Assembly: GCA_002633025.1 (NCBI GenBank)
Contig: NMRB01000722.1
Coordinates: forward strand, 91,812 to 155,811
DNA length: 64,000 nucleotides
Direction: 5' to 3'
Source of the DNA: Notospermus geniculatus
Taxonomy: Eukaryota > Nemertea > Pilidiophora > Heteronemertea > Lineidae
Shown in pieces: positions 27,681 to 36,174 of the stretch. The notes below the pieces were generated by a model, which saw nothing but the letters and a program-made list of their open reading frames with translations, was not told the DNA's origin and made no database searches. Positions within the stretch are counted from its first letter, which is position 1; the number at the start of each line of letters is the position of its first letter. A program made the position numbers and the translations under genes.

Positions 27681-28028
27681 ATATATCAAACCCGAGTAAT
27701 AACGTTCCTTCAAATTGTGAAGAACCGATGCCTCGTTCAGGCAGGCTAATTCAGCCATATCCTCGACTTTGCTGAACTTCGGGGGGTTCATTTTTTGAAC
27801 TTCATCTTTCGGAACTTTCGCCTTCTTTCCCGAGTCGAGTTCGACGGTGAATTCGTCTCCATTATCGTCCTTGATGCTGGCCACAACGAACCCATTCGTA
27901 TCATGTGGGATCCAGACTAGCTTCTTAGCAGCCCATTCAGCATGAGCACTGGGATCATTGATCATATTCCGATCCACAGTCAAGTATTTCAACTCCACCG
28001 CACCAACGCTACCGAATTCGTCCGCCAT
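27681..28028 (-). CDS. Non-muscle myosin II heavy chain, coding exon 1 (N-terminus)
   Basis: First coding exon, 116 codons from ATG at 28028 to a TAT|GTAAGT donor. Non-muscle myosin II is the actin-based motor of cytokinesis, cell shape and adhesion; it works as a heavy-chain dimer with two light-chain pairs. Visible are the acidic N-terminal leader, the segment with [10 protein letters not shown] that starts the SH3-like domain, the VQKMNPPKF linker, and the start of the motor ([17 protein letters not shown]). These strings are near-invariant in conventional myosins, so the family call is firm. The non-muscle rather than striated-muscle assignment rests on the leader and linker wording. The intact motor wording and clean donor show a real gene, not a pseudogene. 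The exon ends in phase 0 and joins the phase-0 start of the next exon. The gene continues left across six more exons. Confidence 0.95.
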
Positions 28029-28680
28029 TTTGACTCCGACGAACCTGCCACCGGCTGTGTGTAAACTCGGTCAAAAACCCGCTAACACGTCCCTACACTC
28101 CTTCAAGTTTTAATCACCGTCCTGATGATCTGGAATTGGTATCCACTTCTACTCTACGTAATATTCTGACAGGCCACAGTCGCATATATCCCATCAGTTA
28201 TAGGAACAAGAGTGTGAGCACAAACTTCCGACACACGATCGGCCCTTCCACCAAAAGCCGCCGCCCGCCGATGTGATGATTGGCGCAGTCACGTGACGGG
28301 GTATTATCCAAAATTGATTGTCACGCCTTTTCCTCTATGACCCAAAACTACCAGGTCACAAAATGCCCATTTTTTCTACAGAATTGACGCAGTGGTCTTT
28401 TCTTCTTATTCCATGAGTTGCTGCAAGCAACCGGGGTGCAGCTAGCAGCTTTGTTGTCTGAGCAGCCGCTTAGCCGTCGAGAATGAGAATGTCCTCTGAT
28501 TCATAATGACGTCATCCGGTCATGCCGGTGACTGATAGTGGCCCCCGTTGATTTCCTTTTTTTCAGCGGGAATTTGTCCCCACAAGACATGGAGTAGGTC
28601 TGAGGAAGTCACAAAAGAAGTCATGCTATGGTCCTGCCGTTTGACGGGTCAACCTATCTACGTCACATGCGACGTCTAGC
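28029..28680. other. Upstream region of the myosin gene
   Basis: Non-coding, locally CG-rich next to the myosin ATG. Nothing else recognised beyond the promoter candidate at 28260-28300. Confidence 0.5.
28260..28300 (-). promoter_or_regulatory. Possible proximal promoter of the myosin gene
   Basis: About 230-270 bp upstream of the ATG on the minus strand lies a CG-rich stretch with an inverted CCAAT box (ATTGG at 28279-28283) and a palindromic TCACGTGA E-box-like site (28289-28296). No TATA box or start site could be identified, and a 5' UTR intron is possible. This is a composition-based guess. Confidence 0.25.
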
Positions 28681-29590
28681 TAAAGTGTGTTGGTCGGTGG
28701 TCAGGGGACTAGGTTTACTGGTCCATTTTTCCTTATACTGTATTTATTTTTAATGGGAAAATATGTATTTCTGAGCCTCTACATTTAAGATAACTTTAAA
28801 AACCATATGACCATTCGAACAAGCCCTTACAACAGCAGATCATTACGACCCGGATCTGCATTCCTCGAGACTCCCATTCCTGTCACACCCCTTGGAAACC
28901 CGTTCATTATGTGTAGGGCGTAGATCTGTAGTGACAGACCAAGAGGGAACAACACTAGTCTATTTGACGCCGAGAACAAGACTGCGGTTGCGCCGGTTTC
29001 CTTCTGCTCCACAATCAATCGATGCAACGACCGACTCCGTGACGGTCGTCGGCGCTCTCCGATCCGAATGCCTCTGCTCTGCCATCTGCCGAAAAAGAGG
29101 TGAACTAGTGAACTTGGTGCAGGTGATTCACTTCGCGACGCAGTGTGTGGTGAACATTTGTTATTTTTGTTCTATAAAAATTCAGAGGCATCAATGCACC
29201 CAAAACAACTCCATACCAATTTAAGATGTACATGTAGATATAAATTTGCTTTGTAGGCCTACAGTGAAAATGTTGTCCCCCCCCCCGTGTCGGGTTGGCC
29301 CAAATTTAAATTAGCGCTGCTGAACACCGATTTGTATCTGTCGGGAATGATACCTTTCACACAGCCTGCCATATCGTGGGAATAGTCCAGCTCCCCTCCC
29401 ACATTGGTCATAATCAGTTTTTATTAAAAGTTTCTGAATACACCTGTGTGATTTTTTCACGGCCCCGTTGCCAATACCCCCCCCCCGCAAAAAAGATTGA
29501 CGGGTTTATATGGCCTACACACACACGAACCAATTTTTCATCCAATTTTTTGGAAATTCAGATTCCTGGCCTATTGTGGCTTTAATGTAT
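28681..29590. repeat. Duplicated block flanking N at 29605, left copy
   Basis: Starts TAAAGTGTGTTGGTCGGTGG and runs to CCTATTGTGGCTTTAATGTAT. The right copy begins immediately after the single N. Copies differ by small indels, for example in poly-C tracts. No coding gene was recognised; the frames of 60-140 codons here are not conserved between the two copies. Confidence 0.9.
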
Positions 29591-29605
29591 TCATCGTATC
29601 CATGN

Positions 29606-30550
29606 TAAAGTGTGTTGGTCGGTGGTCCAGGGGACTAGGTAACTTACTGGTCCATTTTTCCTTATACTGTATTTATTTTTAATGGGAAAATATGTATTTC
29701 TGAGCCTCTACATTTAAGATAACTTTAAAAACCATATGACCATTCGAACAAGCCCTTTAATACAACAGCAGACCATTACGACCCGGATCTGCATTCCTCG
29801 AGACTCCCATTCCTGTCACACCCCTTGGAAACCCGTTCATTATTGTGTAGGGCGTAGATATGTAGTGACAGACTAAGAGGGAACAACACTAGTCTATTTG
29901 ACGCTGAGAACAAGACTTTGCGGTTGCGCCGGTTTCCTTCTGCTCCACAATCAATCGATGCAACGACCGACTCCGTGACGGTTGGTCGGCGCTCTCCGAT
30001 CCGAATGCCTCTGCTCTGCCATCTGCCGAAAAAGAGGTGAACTAGTGAACTTGATCGAACCAACAGCCACGCACTGTGCAGGCGATTCACTTCGCGACGC
30101 AGTGTGTGGTGAACATTTGTTTTTGTTCTATAAAAATTCAGAGGCATCAATGCACCCAAAACAACTCCATACCAATTTAAGATGTACATGTAGATATAAA
30201 TTTGCTTTGTAGGCCTACAGTGAAAATGTTGTCCCCCCCCCCGTGTCGGGTTGGCCCAAATTTAAATTAGCGCTGCTGAACACCGATTTGTATCTGTCGG
30301 GAATGATACCTTTCACACAGCCTGCCATATCGTGGGAATAGTCCAGCTCCCCTCCCACATTGGTCATAATCAGTTTTTATTAAAAGTTTCTGAATACACC
30401 TGTGTGATTTTTTCACGGCCCCGTTGCCAATACCCCCCCCCCGCCGCAAAAAAGATTGACGGGTTTATATGGCCTACACACACACGAACCAATTTTTCAT
30501 CCAATTTTTTGGAAATTCAGATTCCTGGCCTATTGTGGCTTTAATGTATA
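29606..30550. repeat. Duplicated block flanking N at 29605, right copy
   Basis: Second copy of 28681-29590, with about 30 extra bases around the CTTGATCGAACCAACAGCC segment. A contig-end overlap left unmerged explains it best. Confidence 0.9.
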
Positions 30551-30810
30551 TACCTGCATGTATGCCTTTATTGAGCATATTCAGAAAATTGGGTAAAAAA
30601 TTGCAGCAACGTGAGTACTCCCTACGCAGTTGTGGGCCGCGCCCCCTTCGGTTTACCCGCTCTCCAACCAGGCGGTGATAATCATCGGACTATTGGCGGA
30701 AACGCTCGAAAGCATTGTATGTTTCCGCGTCGTTGGTCACGGCGCGAAAAAAAACAATGCTTTCGACCGATTCCGCGCACGGAAACGCGCCAATGGGAAG
30801 CAGGCCTAAA

Positions 30811-30960
30811 GGCCTGTTCACACCAAAACCGCGCCGCGGCTGCCGCGCGTCTTTGGTGTGGCCCTTTTATTGAAAATCCATTGAACCTATTTTCCCGGCG
30901 GTGAACGCGCGTCGTTTTTCGCCGTCGCGGCCCGCGGCGCGGTTTTGGTGTGAACAGACC
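30811..30960. mobile_element. Foldback element 1 of a four-element concatemer
   Basis: Ends GGCCTGTTCACACCAAAACC and its complement GGTTTTGGTGTGAACAGACC, with a GC-rich interior (CGCGCCGCGG). It is flanked by TAAA on the left and TTTAA on the right. The interior word TTGAAAATCCATTGAAC is shared with 31436-31680, so both belong to one family. Confidence 0.85.
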
Positions 30961-30965
30961 TTTAA

Positions 30966-31284
30966 GGGCGGTTTACACCAGGTTGCACCAAGTTGCAAGT
31001 TGCTGCAACTTGCAACTTGTTGCAGTCTACCTGTGACGTTTTTGGCTTTAGTAGACGTCACATGATTTTTTGCTGTATTCTCATTGGCCAGCGGCGTGCA
31101 ACTTGTTGCAACTTCACCAGAAAATAGGATCTGGATCCTAAATTTGCAACAAGTTGCAGTAGTTAGTTGCAACAAGTTGCATGCCCGTTTACACATGCAA
31201 CTTTGATGAAATTTTTGGTCTCATCAGGTTTATGCAACAAGTTGCATAAAGTTGCATATGAAAAGTTGCATGTGTAAACGGGCC
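30966..31284. mobile_element. Foldback element 2 of concatemer (TTGCAACTTG-rich)
   Basis: Ends GGGCGGTTTACACC and GTGTAAACGGGCC. The interior is dominated by repeats of GTTGCAACTTG/CAAGTTGCA in both orientations. It abuts element 1 through TTTAA and element 3 through TA. Confidence 0.8.
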
Positions 31285-31286
31285 TA

Positions 31287-31431
31287 GGCTGCTTTTCCAC
31301 GAGACGTTTGCGGACGCGGTTTCGGTGGCGGGAGCGGGTGGAAAAAATCGAACCAACGCCATTAGCTATTTCACCCGCACCCGCTCCCGCCACCGAAACC
31401 GCGTCCGCAAACGTCTCGTGGAAAAGCAGCC
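31287..31431. mobile_element. Foldback element 3 of concatemer
   Basis: A near-perfect 145-bp palindrome. The left arm starts GGCTGCTTTTCCACGAGACG and the right arm ends CGTCTCGTGGAAAAGCAGCC. The arms are about 55 bp with a loop of about 35 bp. Confidence 0.9.
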
Positions 31432-31435
31432 TAAA

Positions 31436-31680
31436 GGTCCTTACACACCAAAACCGCGCCGCGGGCGGCGACGGCGAAAAACGACGGGCGTTCACCGCCG
31501 GGAAAATAAGTTCAATGGATTTTCAATAAAAGGGTCACACCAAAGACGCGCGACGGCGAGCACGCGTCTTTTTTGCCGCGCGTCTTTTATTGAAAATCCA
31601 TTGAACTTATTTTCCCGGCGGTGAACGCCCGTCGTTTTTCGCCGTCGCCGCCCGCGGCGCGGTTTTGGTGTGAAGGGGCC
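31436..31680. mobile_element. Foldback element 4 of concatemer
   Basis: Ends GGTCCTTACACACCAAAACC and GGTTTTGGTGTGAAGGGGCC. Its very long arms include GGGAAAATAAGTTCAATGG. Same family as element 1. Flanked by TAAA and TTAAA. Confidence 0.9.
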
Positions 31681-32218
31681 TTAAAGGCGCTGGGTGGTTC
31701 TCGTCGTTTGTACACCGGATTGAACACTGTGCAAAGCACATAGGAAGAAGTTTTTTAACATGAAAATGTAATCGGAACAGCTAAATCGTAATATGAAATC
31801 GTACTTACTACTGAGTACGGTGTTAAGTATCAGATCAAAGAAAAGGTTTCAACAATCCTGGCATGTCGTATTTCATGTTCAAAAGGTAATTATGCCGAGT
31901 GGAAACAATAGAAAAATTTCAAGGTATAGAAATACAAGCACGTTACAAACATGCAACATTTCTATTCATCCATCATCGACATCAGAACGAGAACGCACCA
32001 TGAGCCTTGTTGGTCCTCTTTACCAAACATGACGAGGAAGTTCAGCATATTCTGTCTGGAGACTCACCACACAAGTGTCCACATGAAAATCTATTTGTTC
32101 GTGACTCCCGAAACGATTGTTTTCCTTACGACAGCCATATTCACTACACGTCGTTGACATTTCATGACTTAACTTAGTACTAAGAGCAGAAATAACCGTT
32201 TACCCCGTTGTCCTCACT
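31681..32218. other. GPCR upstream region
   Basis: AT-rich non-coding sequence between the foldback concatemer and the GPCR start codon. No promoter element or upstream exon could be supported. Confidence 0.5.
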
Positions 32219-33250
32219 ATGGATTCGAATGTGACGACAGCTTTGCAGCCGAATTTGACAACACCGATTGGCGTGTTGAAATGTTTGTCAGGGTACAGAA
32301 TGAAGGCCGTCAACGATCCGATTACCTACGTCAAATTCATTCTTCAGGGGCCGATGATGTTGTTGATCGTGCCACTGGGCCTCATCGGGAATACTTTGGC
32401 CTTTGCAGTCTTCACAAAGGAAAGGCCTTACAACTCGAGATGTATCTTACTCAGGGCTTTAGCCGTTGTTGACAGCATGAATCTGATAATGGATTTTTTC
32501 CGTAATACCATGAAACGAATGCATTATTACGTTGTGTTGATGAATACCTTCATGGAATTTCATAACTTAGCGTATGGGTGTATTTATGCTCTACTTCGGT
32601 TCGCGAAGACTGCGTCTGTCTATTTTGTTGTGTACGTTGCCGTGGAGCGGTACATAGCCGTCTGTAGGCCGTTACAGGCTGCTGCCGTTTGCACAAAACG
32701 CAACGCATATATTGCTGTTGCTTGCATAAGCCTCTGTTCTTGTGTGTACCGCATCCCAATTCTCTTTGCTTATACCTTCAACTATGAATACGATCTTTGT
32801 GTCCGAAGGATGCGGCCAAAAGAACTCCATTCGGAGTTTTACGATACTCCTGCATACAGGATCGGTTATCTTGGCATCCTGACTGTATTGATACGGGCTT
32901 ACCTCCCTATCGCCATTCTTTTGGTAATTACCATCCGTGTGATAACAACTCTCAGAAAGCGAAGTAAGGAGGAAATGAAGAGCAATGCGAGTACCAGGAG
33001 TCAGGCCGACACAGCCACAACGATGGTGTTGGGAATCCTGATAGTCTTCATTGTCTTGGAGATACCAAATGGTGTATATAATGGATGCTTTCTTCTTTAT
33101 GACTTGCTTCAGCACAAAAAGGGAATGTGGTACTTCATTCTCTATTACACTTCCCATTTTCTTTCCCAAGTTAATTCCTTCGTGAATATTTTCATATACT
33201 TCGCTACGAGTAGACGATTTAGAGCTGGTTTAAAGCGGTTATTTCATTGA
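32219..33250 (+). CDS. Rhodopsin-family GPCR, peptide (FMRFamide-receptor-like) type, intronless
   Basis: A single open frame of 343 residues, full length for the family, from ATG to stop with no splice sites needed. Features: N-terminal Asn-glycosylation sites (N4, N12), TM1 ~42-65 with GN at 57-58, TM2 ~76-95 with the Asp of VVDS, and TM3 ending in the ERY motif at 143-145 followed by IAVCRPL. TM4 lies at ~163-183, TM5 at ~215-242, and a basic third loop at ~245-262. TM6 is ~267-290 with LEIP in place of CWxP, and TM7 ~304-328 with NSFVNIFIY replacing NPxxY. A Cys at 121 and another at 194 could form the usual TM3-ECL2 disulphide. This pattern fits invertebrate FMRFamide-like or orphan peptide receptors acting through G proteins at the plasma membrane; the ligand cannot be inferred. 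The absence of introns and dense foldback elements on both sides allow a retrocopy origin. Confidence 0.9.
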   Translation: MDSNVTTALQPNLTTPIGVLKCLSGYRMKAVNDPITYVKFILQGPMMLLIVPLGLIGNTLAFAVFTKERPYNSRCILLRALAVVDSMNLIMDFFRNTMKRMHYYVVLMNTFMEFHNLAYGCIYALLRFAKTASVYFVVYVAVERYIAVCRPLQAAAVCTKRNAYIAVACISLCSCVYRIPILFAYTFNYEYDLCVRRMRPKELHSEFYDTPAYRIGYLGILTVLIRAYLPIAILLVITIRVITTLRKRSKEEMKSNASTRSQADTATTMVLGILIVFIVLEIPNGVYNGCFLLYDLLQHKKGMWYFILYYTSHFLSQVNSFVNIFIYFATSRRFRAGLKRLFH

Positions 33251-33456
33251 ATTTCGCTCGGCCCGCAAGGCGGCTGGTCGACGTTAGGCCCGATCTCTAC
33301 CATGGAGGAACCTCTGTGTTGAAGAGCGTCTATAGGTCAAGAAAAACGCATCAAAATTACAAATTCGCGGTTACATAATGTATTCCCAGAATTAAATTGG
33401 AAGGATTTCAACGCAGTGAAGGACGAATAAGGAGCATTCAGCAGCGCTTAAATTGC

Positions 33457-33585
33457 CAAAAGATGGCACTAGCAAAGTTCTAGCGGGCCAATACAAAGAA
33501 GAAAATTCTCTTGATTGGTGCTCAGTCAACCATGAAGGGTCCGCCAGCATTAAATACATTGAATCGGGCCGTTTGATACACAGGC
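33457..33585. repeat. Dispersed repeat, copy 1 (second at 51384)
   Basis: Matches 51384-51500 in the order CAAAAGATGGCA, TAGCGG(G/A)CCAATACA, GATTGGTGCTC, ATTGGGCCG-like words. Non-coding. Moderately diverged. Confidence 0.6.
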
Positions 33586-33619
33586 GTTCGTCTCGGGACG
33601 GGCATCATTTCACTGCGAC

Positions 33620-33658
33620 NNNNNNNNNNNNNNNNNNNNNNNNNNNNNNNNNNNNNNN
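33620..33658. other. Assembly gap (39 N)
   Basis: A run of N bases; true length and content unknown. Confidence 0.99.
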
Positions 33659-34772
33659 TACATCATCCATTCCCTCCAGCCGACGAAAGCTGTATTTCAG
33701 TTACTCCTGATCGTACATGTAAACACAACCACGACAATTGCGCCAGGCATGACAGAAGATCAGCGCGCCCCTGTAGAAACCCACGTGGCCTCTGGTGACG
33801 TGTTACCCGCCGCCACCTGTCAATCATAGTGCTTATTATAATATGAATGGGAAAAGGGCACTGAATGCTCACTCTATGCGCCAATGTGAAAAAAACCTAT
33901 TGGGCGAAGCGTCAAAACGCTCACGCTACCGCTTCTGTGGAAACGGGGCTTTAGGAACAACGCTTATACGGGGGTTTGACCACACATGCCCTTTTTAACT
34001 CATTGCTGTCCCCAGGTCCCTGGTCAATCCCACTAATTAAACATACCAGTGGATAGCTAGGACCTTGGCATCATGACGGTCATTAAAACTTGGCAATCTA
34101 TATTAAAGGTCCGTTTATACACAGCGCGACCGCGACCGCGACAGCCTAGGTCACACAGGCAGCACACCACACGCCAACTTTTCACCCAGCATATTTTGAC
34201 GCCAAGAAGAAAAATCCATTCCTAGGATTGTATAGTGTGCTAAGTGTGTGTATTTTTTAGAGAACGGAAAGGCAAAAAAGCGCTGCAAGCTGAACTCTGA
34301 AAGCCTCGAGGATCAACAACAGGCGCAAACTTCACTCCGACTCAGGTGTCCGCACCACTTGACGCTCGAGTTGGCGTGTCGCGTGTCGCTGGCTTAGCAA
34401 CTGTTGACGTAGAGTTATTCAGATGTTGTGGGTTCGATTCCGCACAACTTTTTATCACAAGTCGGCGCTGTGAGCAGTGCGACCGAAGACCGGGCCGAAG
34501 ACGTCCTGTCGCGTCATGACGTCCTTGACACAGTGCATACACGCGATAAATGCAATCATGTTTCCCCGTTTTTCAGTCTCCCCTCCATGGTTCATTATAA
34601 AATTTAGCTCATGCACATGCATCACCATAATTTATTTATTTATTTGCCTCCTATTCAAAAGAAAACAATCCAAAAATAGATCTATTTTTGAATATACATG
34701 TACAATGAATAAAGTGCTGTTATCATCAAGTGGCTTGGTCATTTGTCCAACAACTTCCAAACAGCAGTCAAC

Positions 34773-34883
34773 ATGGGATCCAGCGAAAAGGACAAGAAGA
34801 TTGAAAATTTGATTTTGGAGGTGGAGAAGAACCCTGCTCTGTACGACAAGGGTTCTGAATTTTTTAAAGATAGCCTACAGTAA
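34773..34883 (+). pseudogene. Truncated MADF-like (Myb/SANT-like) coding fragment
   Basis: ATG then 36 codons and TAA. The peptide, with KIENLILEVEKNPALYDKGS then EFFKD, matches the first helix and turn of MADF/Myb-SANT-like domains, which begin L-I-x-x-V-x-x-N-P-x-L-Y-D. Such domains occur in DNA-binding factors and in the accessory protein of PIF/Harbinger transposons. A full domain is about 85 residues; here the frame stops early and no good donor site follows. It sits just before a cluster of foldback elements with TAA/TTA-type junctions, which suggests a Harbinger relic. It could also be a misread first exon of an unrelated gene. Confidence 0.4.
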
Positions 34884-35129
34884 AAAAAGATGATATGTGG
34901 AAATATTATAGCGAGCAATTCGGCATCGCTGTCCGAATCGGCCATGTTGACTGTCTGATCACGTGTCGTCCGCTTTGCGGCCGTGGAATGCACAGTCTTC
35001 CGCCTGACGCCTGCGCTTATGTGGAAAAGGCATCACGCGGCGGACTACGCGACTTGTTTATCGGACGTTTCACGTCGCGCGCGATCTGCGGCGTGATAAC
35101 GCTCACGCTGCGGCTTCTGTGGAAACGGG

Positions 35130-35203
35130 CCTTGTGAAAGCCCTGTGAAAACCGCACCGCTCGTCGGAAACCGCTGCGGAATCCGCTATAGTGGAAACGG
35201 GCC
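35130..35203. mobile_element. Partial foldback element (right half)
   Basis: Right half of the CACTATAGCGG family: GCGGAATCCGCTATAGTGG then AAACGGGCC. The left half is missing or replaced by the GC-rich sequence at 34900-35130. Confidence 0.6.
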
Positions 35204-35208
35204 TTTAA

Positions 35209-35389
35209 GGCCTGTTTCCACTATAGCGGATTCCGCCGCGTCTTGCGGCGAGCGGAGCGGTTTTCACAGGCATTGGGGTAATCAATAGGCCATTGTATTG
35301 TTAAACCATCGAAGGATTATCCAAAGCCCTGTGAAAACCGCACCGCTCGCCGGAAACCGCCGCGGAATCTGCTATAGTGGAAACGGGCC
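35209..35389. mobile_element. Foldback element of the GTTTCCACTATAGCGG family, copy 1
   Basis: 181 bp, ends GGCCTGTTTCCACTATAG and CTATAGTGGAAACGGGCC, with interior GCGAGCGGAGCGGTTTTCAC and a central TTGTTAAACCATCG. Joined to its neighbours by TTTAA on the left and TAAA on the right. Confidence 0.9.
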
Positions 35390-35393
35390 TAAA

Positions 35394-35574
35394 GGCCAGT
35401 TTCCACTATAGCGGATTCCGCCGCGTCGTGCGGCGAGCGGAGCGGTTTTCACAGGCATTGGGATAATCAATAGGCCATTGTATTGTTAAACCATCGAAGG
35501 ATTATACCAAACCCTGTGAAAATCGCACCGCTCGCCGGAAACCGCCGCGGAATCCGCTATAGTGGAAACGGGCC
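35394..35574. mobile_element. Foldback element of the GTTTCCACTATAGCGG family, copy 2
   Basis: 181 bp, nearly identical to 35209-35389, differing at only a few positions. Joined to the next element by TTTAAA. Confidence 0.9.
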
Positions 35575-35580
35575 TTTAAA

Positions 35581-35942
35581 GGCCCGTTTCCACTAGAGCG
35601 TTTTTGCGCGGCGCATGACGCCGCGTTTTTGCGAGCGGAAATCCGCTGAGAATGCTGTAATGGATATCCCTTTATCCCTTTCCACTTGAGCGGGACGGTG
35701 AAAACGATCGAATATTGCGCAACGGAGACCGCCGGCGGACAAAAGCCGATTGATCGAATAGCATTCAAAGCGTATTCCGCGGCGTACTTCTGTACATTCC
35801 GAGCTGTATTCGGTGCACGGTGTATGGTGTATGAAACGCCTTAATGGAAACCCCTCCAGAAAATGACCACCGCCGCGATATCCGTCGCGCAAAAACGCGT
35901 CGCTTTTCCGCGAGCGAAAAAACGCTCTAGTGGAAACGGGCC
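35581..35942. mobile_element. Longer foldback element, ends GGCCCGTTTCCACTAGAGCG
   Basis: 362 bp with ends GGCCCGTTTCCACTAGAGCG and CGCTCTAGTGGAAACGGGCC. The subterminal words (TTTTTGCGCGGCG) are only loosely mirrored. Same terminal 15 bp as the neighbouring family but a different interior. Confidence 0.85.
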
Positions 35943-35990
35943 TTTAGACAGTTCCTTTCCATCAAGCCCAAGTGTTACGATGATCGTTAA

Positions 35991-36174
35991 GGCCTGCTGT
36001 TTCCACTATAGCGGATTCCGCGGCGGTTTCCGGCGAGCGGTGCCGTTTTCACAGGGCTTTGGATAATCCTTCGGTGGTGTAACAATACAATGGCCTATTG
36101 ATTATCCCGTTGCCTGTGAAAACCTCTCCGCTCGCCGCAAGACGCGGCGGAATCCGCTATAGTGGAAACGGGCC
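35991..36174. mobile_element. Foldback element of the GTTTCCACTATAGCGG family, copy 3 (inverted)
   Basis: 184 bp, same family as 35209 but with the asymmetric centre in reverse orientation (CGGTGGTGTAACAATACAATG). Flanked by GTTAA on the left and TTTACC on the right. Confidence 0.85.

Larger units (their letters stand above)
33251..34772. other. Intergenic region with assembly gap and repeat fragments
   Basis: No gene recognised. It contains a repeat at 33457-33585 related to 51384-51500 and the 39-N gap. A possible foldback left end occurs near 34108 (AAAGGTCCGTTTATACACAG). A partial element end occurs near 33900-33955 (CGCTTCTGTGGAAACGGGGC). Confidence 0.5.

Noticed and set aside
29776-30189. 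137-codon minus-strand frame
   Set aside because: In the duplicated block around N 29605; the other copy does not keep the frame open, so coding is unlikely.
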